A DNA stretch of 37,417 nt from Purshia tridentata (lineage: Eukaryota > Streptophyta > Magnoliopsida > Rosales > Rosaceae): the NCBI GenBank assembly GCA_003254885.1, contig QANT01007775.1, forward strand, positions 1 to 37,417, given 5' to 3'. The notes beneath the pieces were generated by a model. It saw nothing but the letters and a program-made list of their open reading frames with translations, had not been told where the DNA came from and searched no databases. The first letter of the stretch is position 1. Each line of letters begins with the position of its first letter. Shown piece after piece: positions 1-11,271 of this stretch. A program made the translations under genes and the position numbers.

Positions 1-181
1 TATAAAGTTGTAATAATTTTTTGTTATATAAATAAGTTGTGTTTATGGAAAAGTTAGCAATCTCGATACTTTTTATAAAACAATGTTGCTCTTCAATCCA
101 GGAAAAAGAGGACAATGTTTGTTTTAAAAGCTAAATAATTACCAATAAAAAATCTCTAATTATATTGAGCAGTAAACTTTA

Positions 182-582
182 AGAGCATATCTAAAAGACT
201 CTTCAAATAAAGAATTTTTCATTTTTTAAAGGGAGAGAAGAGTTTAAATTGACAATTCTATTTCTCTCTCTTCAAATGTAAGATCCTCTCTCCTCTCTTC
301 AAATATTAATGACATTTAATTTTGTTTATATTTCTTATACATTTTTCATTCTCTTTTCTCTAATAAGAAATTTTAATTGAATAAATTAAACTTTGAAAAT
401 AAGTATTGCATAAAATAAATACAAATAATTAGTGCATAAAAAATATAAATATTAGTGCATAGAATAGATATAAATATTTAAAATTAGAAGAGTCTTTTGA
501 AGAGTAAAAAATTCAAGTAGCAAATATCACTTTTCAAATTGTCACATAGATCATCAAATGTAAAGTCTTTTGGAGATGTTCT
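182..582. mobile_element. MITE-like element with imperfect terminal inverted repeats
   Basis: The left end begins AGAGCATATCTAAAAGACTC. The reverse complement of the right end begins AGAACATCTCCAAAAGACTT, so the two ends form an imperfect inverted repeat of roughly 30 bp around an AT-rich body of about 400 bp without an ORF. This is the layout of a non-autonomous DNA transposon. I see no clean target-site duplication, so the superfamily is not assigned and the exact ends could be off by a few bases. Confidence 0.55.
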
Positions 583-795
583 AATATAACAGAAAACTTA
601 ATAAGTGGGTAAGAATTGAAAATTAAAATTTTGAGTATGGGCATTAAATGCAACTCATAAATTCTATATTACCGGTATTTACACCACTTAATTATTTTTC
701 GACAAAAATATAAGGGTATTTGTATTTGAAATCCCAAATTTAATATTATTAAGGCTGAGACAAGTTTAGGATTTCAAATACCTACTTAGAAATGT

Positions 796-837
796 GATTT
801 CAAATACATGAAATATGATTTCAAATACATGAAATAT
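796..837. repeat. 21-bp tandem repeat, two copies
   Basis: A 21-bp unit starting GATTTCAAATACATGAA occurs twice in direct succession at 796-816 and 817-837, with identical copies. It lies in non-coding DNA about 60 bp left of the N at 894. Confidence 0.85.
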
Positions 838-2837
838 GATTTAACTTATAAAGCTTGAAATCCCAAACACAACTTTTTTTTTCTGGCCGAAAANGCTTAT
901 AAAGCTCGAAAACAATAAGGGATGAATAAATGTTCTGAGAGTGAGAGATAATAAAGTAATTAATCAAAAAAAAATTTTGAAGTGGTCAAATGCGACCATC
1001 CAAAATACAAGTGAAGACTGAAGAGTTTTTAAAAATACATCAACTTATAAAAAATAAAGATAATTAATGAGAAGTCAGTCACTTTTAAGGAGGGGGATAC
1101 TCAAAAAAGAAAAAGAAAACAAAAAAACAAAAACAAAATTTAAAAGTTGAGATAGCCAGATAGGGTCCCCTGGGGCCCATTAAGAACATTTGGCACAATC
1201 TTGAAGGAGGGAATAATTTGACTTTTCTCTCTCCTCAGAAGGAGAGGACGAGGAAAATGTGAGTCACTTTCTGCTAAACACAGTAGCTGGGGTTGTAGGG
1301 CTCTGATGCCAAAACACATTTGGTACCCCTAAAAACAAAAGGTTAAAAACCAAAGAAAATCTAAATGGCATATGTGACCTCTGCTCATAACTTAGGAAAA
1401 ACATTTTTTCAATGTTAAAAAACTTGACACAGCTAATCATTCATATATTTTTCTGCAGACCCATTTCTGATTGAACCAAAACTCATGCAAAATGCAACTC
1501 AAAATCAAGGACTAGATCATCAATAGGCCAACAAATCATGACCAAGAAAAAAGGTGTTCATGCAAGACTTAGAATTAAAAATCCTGTAAATGGATACTGT
1601 TTTTGCAACTTTTTGTTTTTCATGGTTTTCAAAATCAAAAAGGGGCCAAATGGATAATTATGTCAAAGGGTATGTGACTGTTTGTGCATAAACACACGCA
1701 CAAACAGTAGAGTGCAGTCCAGCTGCTGCTATGAAATTAGTCCTTGAAAGCGACCTGAAAAATCTTCATATAAAGAGAGATCCAAGACCAAAAAAATAAG
1801 AAAACTTACAGATCGAAATCAAGCTTTTTTTTGGCCTCTAGATCAAAATCAAGGTTACAGAAACCAAATAAAACCAAACCAAACCAAACACTTGTGTTCA
1901 TATATAAAGTAATCCAAATGAAGCTCTCTTTTGGTAGGATCCATGCCAATTACCTGGGAATTATATGCTTCACAGAACCCACAGATTGCTAATAACCAGG
2001 CATAAACAAAATCCTGTACATGAAAAAAATGGACAACTCAGCAAGCATTAAAATTTTTGCAGTGTAATTAAGTAGCTAGAAATGTGAGGAAAAGGGGTTT
2101 GGGGTTAATTACTTCCTCTGGGGCATGCAATGGTCTCCCTCTAGAGGTTGATTGTAGCTAGAGAGGTGAGGGGCTAATGATAAAAACAAAGAGTTAATTG
2201 GGACTTGAAGAAAAGGAGAAGGTTGATGAGAAATGAGGATATAGGAAGGTGCAGGCAACTTGTATATATAGGATATCAAGGAGACAAATAAATACAAGGA
2301 AAGTAAATAAATATACCTTTAATTTTCTTTTCTTTCTTTTTAATGGGAGTAATACCTCTAGTTTCTAATGGAGAAAGGCAGAAGCACAAAGATAAAACAG
2401 GTTGTTGTGTCTTCAAATAATATCTTAAAAGCTGGCTTATATATGCAAACAAATGAATTATGTGTCACAAAGATAATTAGGAGGTCTGGTTAAAAGAAAA
2501 AACTGAGGTTGACTTTTCTTAAAGCTCAAATTTTTTTGAAGCCTTTTGTGTCACATTTTGCACTTTATTTTTCATATATGGTGATTAGTTAGAAGCATAT
2601 AGTTAAGATACTCATAAGGTTTTTTGGTTAAGTATGTCAAAGGGATTTATAAACATCAACATGAGTGCATATTTCTCGAATTATTTAGAGGAGAATATTA
2701 TTCGCGCGCTTGCAAATATTCATGCAGTTATTTGCAAGAATTTGGGAAGATGGAAGTACGATATATAAGGAAGTGCGAGCAGCGTTTCTCTTTTTAGAAA
2801 GAGTAATAAATTCATTTTGACGTAACTTCACTACATT

Positions 2838-3018
2838 AATGATTGATCAACTTCTAATACTTACGCGTGTCTGATAATATTCTGTTTCCTTAAACTCTTT
2901 AGTATACTATATATAATGATCAACTGCTATTACTTACGCGTGTTCGTCAATGTTTTGTTTCCTTAAATTCATATCGCTATTACATGTGTTCATTAATATT
3001 ACATTTTCTTAAAACCAT
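2838..3018. repeat. Diverged minisatellite, three copies
   Basis: Three imperfect successive units share the pattern TGATCAACT, then CTATTACTTACGCGTGTTC, then TTTCCTTAAA. The first two are clear (about 2840 and 2917) and the third is decayed (about 2974). Unit length varies between about 55 and 77 bp because of an insertion in the first spacer. It is non-coding. Confidence 0.55.
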
Positions 3019-3957
3019 CAATATCAGTATGCTTGAGTTTTGAAAGGAAATTAAGTCTCTTTTTCCATTCCATAATAGAATTCTTCATATTATATGTGTA
3101 CGTGTACTTAATATGTGGTGTAGACTGTAGTGGAGTTTAATTCAAACCTTTAATTAAATACTAGTCTGCTGATTAATTAGTTTCCCCCCATTTGTTTAAT
3201 TTGAGTTTGCAATACTAATTGTGCTTATTTGAATTTTCATAATTATACTTAATTAAAGGTAATAGTACTGTTAACCAAAATTTTGACTTCTCACATGAAA
3301 AGTAGAGAATCTGAGTTCTTTGCATGGTCAAGTACAAGTGTAACTCGGCTGCAGTGTACTTTAAATTCTTAGGCTAATAAAGCCAGATTTTGTAACTGAA
3401 AGTGAACTACTCTCAAGTCTTCTTCCTGGCTCTGCCACGCTGTATTGAAGGCCCATGCATGGAAATCCCTTTAATTATCATATAGGCCTCCATGGAAATT
3501 ATTGTCAGAAAACTTATCTACAACCTTGTCTTCTTGTTCCAGTAAAGGTTAAAAGTTCATGCATGGCTTAATTGGCCATTAAAGATGAGATAAACATTGA
3601 TGTTAGAGGAACTATATCAGAGTTTTTACAACTTTTATTGAGAAATAAATTAAAAATATATCAGAGTTTACACGAGAGTATGATAAATAACGAAAATATA
3701 TTGGCCTAGACATAGTCCAAATATATATAGTCTATATGGAGTTCATGACTTGATGTCATATATATATGCTTCTGAAATTAAATTGTAACACAAAACCTTC
3801 TAATCATAAATTTATACATCATAATTAATTAATACTTCCAAGTTCCAAGCCGGCAAGCCACCAAAAAAGAAAGAAAATTAAAAAATAAAAGAATCATGTA
3901 TATAGTTAATACATGATAATTAAAATGCAAAACTTGTAGTGCATGCTACAAATTACA

Positions 3958-3977
3958 ACAGCAGCAGCAGCAGCAGC
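3958..3977. repeat. CAG trinucleotide repeat in the 3' UTR of the MADS gene
   Basis: About six uninterrupted CAG units (CTG on the gene's own strand) lie some 57 bp beyond the MADS stop codon, so they are probably transcribed in its 3' UTR. A likely polymorphic microsatellite. Confidence 0.8.
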
Positions 3978-4033
3978 TAATTAAAGTTGATCTCATCGGA
4001 ATTTGAAGTATGGTGATGTGGTGTGATGATTAA

Positions 4034-7000
4034 TTAATGGGCATTGAGCTGAAGGACTTTGTTTTCATGATAATTATCTGCAGGACTTTCATTGTAGGCT
4101 TGTTGTTGTACATTGGAGCTGCTCACTGTAACTGGGATCTCCACCTGCTCGTGTGCTATTATTTCTGGCATGTTCGAACCCACCATTGCATGCTGCTTCA
4201 TATTGCATCATTCACATTCGATCATTAGAAATTTAGAACCAACATTAGAATGACAAATATGAATGGCTCACTCACACAAAATTGACGCCACTTTAGCCCA
4301 CCCATATATGCCACGTTGTTATATATATTGGGGATTTGAAGAAAAAAAAAAAAACAGCTAATTTCAAGATGCATAAGTTTAGCCAAACTTTGATGTTGAT
4401 GAACAAAAACATCCCTTTTAAGTGATATCTCAGAACTCCTTCAAGTACATACTTTAATCTCCTTTTGCGAGAGGGAGTTTTAAGGAAGGAGCCAGTAATT
4501 TTGTTCAGAAATTAATTTTGACTCAATTTTTCTTTAAATTGGTTTTTTTTAAAAAAAAAATCAAAGTAGTTAAATTTGACTATTTTGGCTATTTCAGTTT
4601 GACAACATAAAATTTTAGGCTAACAAACTATGAATATGAGTTATTAATTAATTAAATAGATATTTATCTGAATGTATGATTAAGATTAATAATTTAATAA
4701 TATAAACATCTTATATATTGTAAGATTTTTATAAAAAATATTAAAAAAATTACGCATATATATATAAGGTGGAAAATAACTAACTTGAAATTGTGGCAAC
4801 AAGGTAGGTGGCATGAGGGTGGAGTGGTGGGCGGAGGAAGTGTAAGGCTGAAGTGGCCACGGCGGAAGGTCTCTGCCGTGATCACTTGCACCATTTGTGA
4901 CACTCACATGACACTCTTCCATGCTACCATTTGGATCTCCCGCATTCGAACTCGTACCTTGTGGAAATGGATCATACAGTGTCGATGACAAGTTCCTACA
5001 TATAATAATATATCAATGTTATTATAATTAACTTAATTTAATTTAATAAATTAAAAAAAAACTAAAATCTAATTATAATGGATATTAGTTAATTAATGTA
5101 GGATTAATGTACCTAAGTTGTTGATCCAAAGGAGCAGATCCATCGTAAATTTGGGTCGGGTTGTGCCCACTATTAGACAACCAGCCTGCCACCTCATTCT
5201 CGAACGAGCCTGGCAACGTTACTTGCTGTATATATGTATGTATCCACAAAATCAATAATATTTAACAAAATTGACTTTCAAAAAAAAAAAAGGGTTTCTG
5301 TAACAAAATCTCTCTTTATAATTTTACTTACTTGTATTCCAGATGAATCAAAAGAAGATAGATGGTTGCTCAACAAATATTCCTGCAAAATAATGAGAGT
5401 AAGAAATTTTTTTCATTTTTCTTTCTTGGTCAAAATAGAAAAGAAATTTTGATAAAAGTCAAAAGAGTGCGCGATCAACCTTTCTCTGCATGACACGCGT
5501 CAATGTGTCCACAAGGCTTTTCTCGCAGGTTTCAATCTCCCCCATGGATGTGTGTTTTAGTGTGTCTGGCTCATAGATCCTATATTTAACACCAAGTCAA
5601 ATCACATTTAGACACCATAAATCTAATTTTATATCTCAAACAAAGTAAATTAAGATGAAAATATATACCCAAAATATTGAAGAAGCAAAAAATACTTATA
5701 TAAAACTTTTCTTTAGGTCTAATACTCTTGATTAGCATAGTTATTTACTCATTGGTTTGCTGTAATTTATTTATACCTTATCTGCTCCTCGGCCATTTGA
5801 AGTTGTTGCTGTAGCCCACCAACTTCTTGTTGAAGTTCCTAGATTAATGAAAATTGTATGAATTAATGTGTCGGGAAAGGTCAAGAATCATGAAAATTAA
5901 ATAAGTAATATTTTATATTCCGTCAGAGAGAGAGACAAGTAGCAAAGTCTGTACCTCAATTTCAGAGCTTACAGCATTAGGACTACTTCGAGTCGAAGCA
6001 TTCAGAGTTGAGACCAAGCATGAGAAGAAAAAAGAAAAAACAATATCATTCATAGTCTATTTATAGAAAACGAGAAAATTTTGTACTGTTTTACAGCCTA
6101 TTGTTCTTTCTTTTACTTCTTTTTTTCTACATGGAGTGATATTCATGATATTACGGAACTATTTCATTATAGATGTCGATCAGAGAGAGCATCTTTAAAA
6201 AAAAAAAAGCCTAAATTACACTTTTGATCTATATAATTTGGGTTATTTTTCACTTCGGTTTTTAAAAGTTGTCATTTAACCTATAAGTTAGGTTAATTTT
6301 CAAGGTTAATTAGTATTTTCTTAATTCTTTTGATAGTTTGATAATGTGGTAACTCCAAAATGACGTTATAGCATACATGTTAAAATGATTAAAATATCTT
6401 TACCAATGTTAATTTGTGATAAAGTTTCAAATTTAATTAATCTTATTTAAAAATTAAAGTAAACTGTAAGTACGTTAGTTCAAGTATAATTGTTTAAATT
6501 ATAAGACTAAAGTGAGAAATAACTCAATCCATAAACACTAAAAGCGTATACGAATTAACTAAAAGATATTATTAACATGAGAGATCTACGTGTGTGTATG
6601 AAGATGAAGAGAAGGCAAACAAACTTGGCAAGTTGAAGAGCAATATCATTGTCACTTCGTAGTTGTTGAAGGGTCCTAAGCAAATACTGCAAAAATGCAA
6701 AACGACATCGTATATGTACGTTTTCATTTAGAATTATCTGGAAAAAAATTAATGCGAAAGATCACATGACAAAATTAAATTGAGTACATTGCTATTGTTA
6801 TTGCTACATGTCATGTATCTGACCTCTTTGTTCTGAAAGTCACTGAAAAATAAAACAAAAACAATGAAAAAATACTAGATTAATTAATTGATTAAATACT
6901 ATGGCATCTGACAAAAATTGAAACTATTTAGAATTTTAGAGAAGAACAAGAGGGCATACGGATGTTTGTTGTGATCTGGGAAAATTATAGCACTGCAATA

Positions 7001-8123
7001 TTTAAACAATAAAGTATAATTAATCAAATTAGCTGACCAATAAATAAATCTTATATGATGTAACTTTTTTTAAATTTTAAGGACTTACTGCTCTCTTTCT
7101 TGGTCTGGGAGATTAATGTATCGAGTAAATACATCCTCAATCCTGATTTTCAACAATAAATTAATTGGTATCAGAACAGACCTTCAAGTGAAATTTAATC
7201 ATTAAAACAGAGAGAAATAGATGGTAAAATCATGAATATAGATTGATTATGATTAAATTGAGGAATGAAAGAACCATACATGAATGTAAAATTTAATTAA
7301 TTAATTAATGGTCACATTTATGGAATACAACAAGAAAATGAAGAATAATAATTGTTTGTTTACATGCATAGGCATAGGTATGACTATCAACTGCTCATTA
7401 TAGAACCCATATATAAATTAACGACCGTTAATCTTTTGCTGACGCGTGGACAACTGTCTAGCTAGTGTTATTCATTTTCTTCCTAATAAGAAGAGCATAA
7501 AGAAAGTTCAACATTCTGGTGAGAGATCCTATTCTCAAGGCTTACTTAATATTTTCTTGAATCATTCTTGGATGGTTTTGGAAATTACTCATTTCTATTA
7601 TGACAACGATTTACATAGTACAAACCTCTTCATCTCGATTTCTGTTTGATAATCTTTCTATGCATGTAGCTAGAGGTTTTAGATTGTCATGTTAGTTCTA
7701 TATTTGAAGAAGTTTCCACACATAATCATCAACTTTCACAATTTGAGTAGAACAAGAATTACAGATATACAAAAAACAATATATATGTTCATAGAAACTT
7801 TTCTCTAGTGAGCAATGAAAAATGCACAATATAAGCAACTGCATTCTCCATTAGAGAATAACTAATATTCATAGACCAGTTCATATGAAAAACAAAAATA
7901 TATGCATATATAATATCAAAAACACATAAAGGAATAACCTTCTTTTGCCGGAAAAGTGGCTAAGACGACCGGAGGGGGAGAACATGATAAGAGCAATGTC
8001 AATATCACAAAGGATGGAGAGCTCGTAGGCTTTTTTGATGAGTCCATTTCTACGTTTTGAGAATGTAACTTGTCGATTGGTGTTGTTTTCTATTCTTTTT
8101 ATCTCCAGTTTAACACGACCCAT
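4034..8123 (-). CDS. AGL66/AGL104: MIKC*-type MADS-box transcription factor (AGL66/AGL104-like)
   Basis: Twelve exons on the minus strand: 8123-7939, 7142-7089, 6992-6960, 6842-6824, 6686-6625, 5982-5955, 5838-5777, 5579-5480, 5382-5332, 5225-5113, 4995-4785, 4195-4034. All introns are GT-AG and in phase, giving 359 residues. Residues 1-60 are a complete MADS domain ([48 protein letters not shown]), which binds CArG-type DNA as dimers. A long I region follows ([16 protein letters not shown]), then a Q/L-rich K-like coiled coil ([38 protein letters not shown]) and a variable C-terminus. The split of I/K over many small exons, one only 19 nt, is characteristic of MIKC* genes, which act as heterodimers in pollen maturation. 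The S-clade assignment (AGL66/104 versus AGL30/65) rests on remembered sequence similarity. The last exon has a tandem AAGCAG acceptor. Confidence 0.93.
6213..6551. mobile_element. Degenerate MITE inside MADS intron 5
   Basis: The left arm (about 6213-6275) contains GGGTTATTTTTCACTT. The reverse complement of the right arm (about 6490-6551) contains TGAGTTATTTCTCACTTTAG, with the two arms roughly 70% alike over about 55 bp. The element sits between exons 5 and 6 and is about 340 bp. No target duplication could be fixed. It makes up around half of this intron. Confidence 0.45.
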
Positions 8124-8280
8124 ATTTGATATGTCGCCTAAATCTATGCAGGATTAAAAAAAGAAAAAGAATCTAAGGAAATTTTTTGATATTAAGAATG
8201 GAAAATTAAGAAGTGTCCTCCTATTCCTGTATATAACAATGCATGGAGAAGAAGAAGCTTAAAAGAAGGGGGTTGGGTAA

Positions 8281-8297
8281 GAGAGAGAGAGAGAGAG
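8281..8297. repeat. GA microsatellite upstream of the MADS start
   Basis: A run of about eight GA units (CT on the gene strand) lies 160-175 bp before the MADS ATG, probably in its 5' UTR or core promoter. CT/GA runs are common in plant leaders. A TATA-like TTTATAAC lies just upstream on the gene strand near 8304-8312, but I do not rate it firmly. Confidence 0.75.
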
Positions 8298-8904
8298 GAA
8301 TATGGTTATAAATGGGTGGGAGGAGAGATTGGACATAGAGAGATCCAAGGATTGGATGGTCAGGTGAATAATGGGTTGGTTAATTAATTACAATTCTTTG
8401 AATTGGGGCCCCTACTCGTTTGCTCTGTTGGATCTTGGCACACCTTTATTAATTAGCATGAATACATGAGAAATTAATTGATATATAGCATAGTATATAA
8501 ACCCGTTTGGTTGATTTCTACATAAAATTTGTATTTTCTTGTAGATGTGAACATTAATTTACTTGAAACTTCTTATAGTTATGTACTTAAATTAATTAAA
8601 AGCTAAAAATTGTATATGCAATATCCCAACCCTCGAGTGTAGGTACCGACGTATGGTGATTTACTGAATTATTAGTTCTTTTTTGGTAAGAACGAAGTTC
8701 CAAGTTCAATGTTTTGTTTTGTCGTTGGCCTTCCCCATAAAATTAGGCCCTTCGGGTTTTCCATGGGATACCCCTCACAGGAATATAATCAATATATGAT
8801 ACAGGCCCCTCCATCTTCTTTGGGCTCCCTACAAGTATATGCCACAACTCCAATGATCCAGCTAATAACATAGATATTTCTAGGGTCGGCAAGATTATTA
8901 TAAT

Positions 8905-8943
8905 TGTTTTTTTTTTTTGGTGACNTTTTTTTTTTTTGGTGAC
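8905..8943. other. Direct repeat around an N: probable assembly seam
   Basis: A T-run followed by GGTGAC occurs immediately before and again after the N at 8925. The arrangement looks like the same sequence written twice at an unresolved contig join rather than a biological repeat. Confidence 0.55.
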
Positions 8944-10649
8944 AGAGAAAAAAAATTAAAATTTTTAATGTTAGTCCTAAACCGTAAACCTCATTGGCTG
9001 GCCATGGGGAGCGGAGGGGAGAGTATTTGACGGCTGGGCTTGCCTGCGTCGGTGGGATTGCGTGTTACCCGTACCCGTATCCAAATATGTAGCCCATTAC
9101 CCGTACCCGGCCTCCAATTCATATTGTTGAGATGAGGAAAACCCAATGTGTCTGACTGCATATTGGGGCAACTCGGCCCAATTTTGATAGCAAATAGGAT
9201 ACAAGAAAAAAGATGGTTTTACCTCTGTTACCAACAGCCCAAAGAAGCCCAAGAAAATGAAAATAAAATGATAACTACTCCTACTTATCTTGCATTCTAC
9301 TTTCATAAGAGAGAAGCACTCCATTATTAAATATATACAAATATTAACATATATTATCAAATAATATTAAAAGAAAGGATATTTAAAATCAAAACTTCAA
9401 ATGCAAGGCCGGTCTTGTGATTTTGGGGATTCAAAGCAAATTGTAAAAGTAGGGTCTTCGATACTTCATGTACTTCTTGTTACTTGTACATGTACATAAA
9501 GGATATAAAATAATATAAAATAAAAAAATCGATAAAATTTGAAAGTCATCAATATTTGAGAATTCAAATGATTGCCTCTTTCAATCAACTTTGCTCCTAG
9601 ATATCAAATAGCTCGACCCAATTTTATTAAGAACTACGAAACAATAACTTGTTTTTACTAAGAAAGACGCTGGTGTTACTTTGTTATACTTATACGTACA
9701 CGCCCCTCCAAAACCTAAGAAAATGAAAACTAAATAATAACCACAAATGTTGCCTTACCTAAGCTTGGGTACTCCTTGTCTTTGAATTGGGTATATGTTA
9801 CATCATGGAATAATTATTTCAAATTCTATGTACGTATTCTAAATATATTTTAATCTTGTACTATAACTCAATCAAGCTTTTGAAGAAACAACAAAAAATG
9901 GTCGCACTCAAGATTTTAATCACTACACCGTGACCCAAAAAGGCCGGTGTTATGGTTAGCCCTAGCCTATATATGTTATGGAGTTGAATAAATCACATTT
10001 TTCTGGTGAATCTTCAATGTGGAGAATAATGTGCTCAATAAATATTTTATATTTATATAAATTCTAATTTTTTGAAAAATATAATTTAGAATATGGGCAA
10101 TAAATGTGTAATATATGTTAATGAAAAGATATGTTATACTAAATGTTCTGCTGATCGATGTTCAAAAGTTAGGTTTGGAAATTAATTTATTTGATTTCTT
10201 GTACGTAAAATTAAGTCCTTTTGTTAGGAATATGAAGTTATCATCAACCCAGGTGAGGTGGCACAATATTTTTGGAATCTCATGATTTTCTGTTCCTCTC
10301 ATATTCTGCGTAATTAATTAGAGGCAGGGAGGATCCATCGCTTTCATGAGCTTTGCTGTTTCATGATAGAGTCATAATTAATCTCAAAGACCCCCTCCTA
10401 ATAATTAATTAATGCGTTCTCCTCCATAATACCTTTCTGATTAAAAATACATCAATAATTACTAATATCCAAACTTTCCTATAATATTGTAGGCCAGACC
10501 TATGCAATAATTTCTTTCTGGCGAGACCACGCAATTTAGTTATATTACCTGCAATATAATAGGGAGGGAAATACTGCCTATTTTTCTCGATTTATCTTCT
10601 TCTCCGATCTAACTTTTATCTTATTATTCTCATTATGCATTGTAGTCTC

Positions 10650-11060
10650 ATATGCAATTTAAGTAGTTTTATATTGGTTCACGATTTTTTTTTTCGTTTC
10701 ATATCAATTCATTTACTGTCAAACGATTTTCAATATGGTCCATAATAATCCATCAAATTGGTGTGAATAACCTTTACTTTTAAACATGTGTCTCTCACAT
10801 GGGTTACTTTTGAGGGGCAAAAGTGGGCTTTCATGTGTCACTTCGCACTAGTCACCTCACTTGACTCCTTCTGACCCTAGTTAACTTCATATGATATATG
10901 AAAGTTCACTTTGCCTCATATGAGCGACACATCGATTCCTAAAAATTAATAGTTATTCACACCAATTTAACGGAATAGGTCACATTGAAAAACGTTGGAC
11001 AGTAAATGAACTACACATGGAACTAAAAAATCATAGACCAATATGAAATTACTTAATAAG
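10650..11060. mobile_element. Element with about 110-bp inverted arms (Mutator- or foldback-like)
   Basis: The left arm (about 10655-10772) reads TAAGTAGTTTTATATTGG and on to ATTGGTGTGAATAAC. The reverse complement of the right arm (about 10945-11057) reads TAAGTAATTTCATATTGG and on to ATTGGTGTGAATAACTAT. The arms match at about 75-80% with small gaps and enclose about 170 bp. Weaker symmetry continues outward to about 10557 and 11093, so the true ends may lie there. No ORF and no clear target duplication were found. Confidence 0.6.
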
Positions 11061-11271
11061 TAAGTGTACTAATGGTATAATTTTTCCTATATTTTATGTG
11101 TATCTCTTTTTTGTGTATATATCTTTTCATGTGATTTGTTCAAAGATATAAGTATTAACCCAATTAATTATGTAAAGAGATCTTGAACATCCAGCGTTGA
11201 ATATCAAACTCCATAATCAAAACTAGACGGTAGCTTAGTTTACACTTTATATTATAACTAAATGTACGTAG

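Larger units (their letters stand above)
583..4033. other. Intergenic region downstream of the MADS-box gene
   Basis: About 3.4 kb of AT-rich sequence without a protein that can be recognised on either strand. It holds a 21-bp tandem repeat, one N at 894, a three-copy minisatellite near 2838, and the 3' untranslated region of the MADS gene at its right edge. Short ORFs here, such as one near 2109-2297 on the minus strand, have low-complexity translations and no family resemblance. Confidence 0.6.
8124..11271. other. Intergenic region between the MADS and HIPP genes
   Basis: The right-hand part from 8124 to about 8400 is the MADS leader and promoter. From 8700 to 9130 there are fragments with repeated CCCGTACCCG that resemble degraded transposon ends. 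At 9405-9470 there is a motif starting AGGCCGGTCTTGTGATTTTG, common in degenerate plant repeats. A large inverted-repeat element lies at 10650-11060. No gene is recognised. Confidence 0.5.

Noticed and set aside
2109..2297. Minus-strand frame of 62 codons and a small hairpin near 2140-2170, considered as a microRNA precursor
   Set aside because: The fold around CTCTAGAGGTTGATTGTAGC is short and has no arm matching a plant microRNA that I know; the peptide has no recognisable features.
7446..7649. Plus-strand frame of 67 codons in the first MADS intron
   Set aside because: No domain recognised; lies within an intron of a well-supported gene on the other strand. It may be an old transposon remnant but shows no ends.
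9919..9945. AATCACTACACCGTGACC as another CACTA end
   Set aside because: Only the first bases match; no partner end ending in GTGTAGTG was found within a plausible distance.
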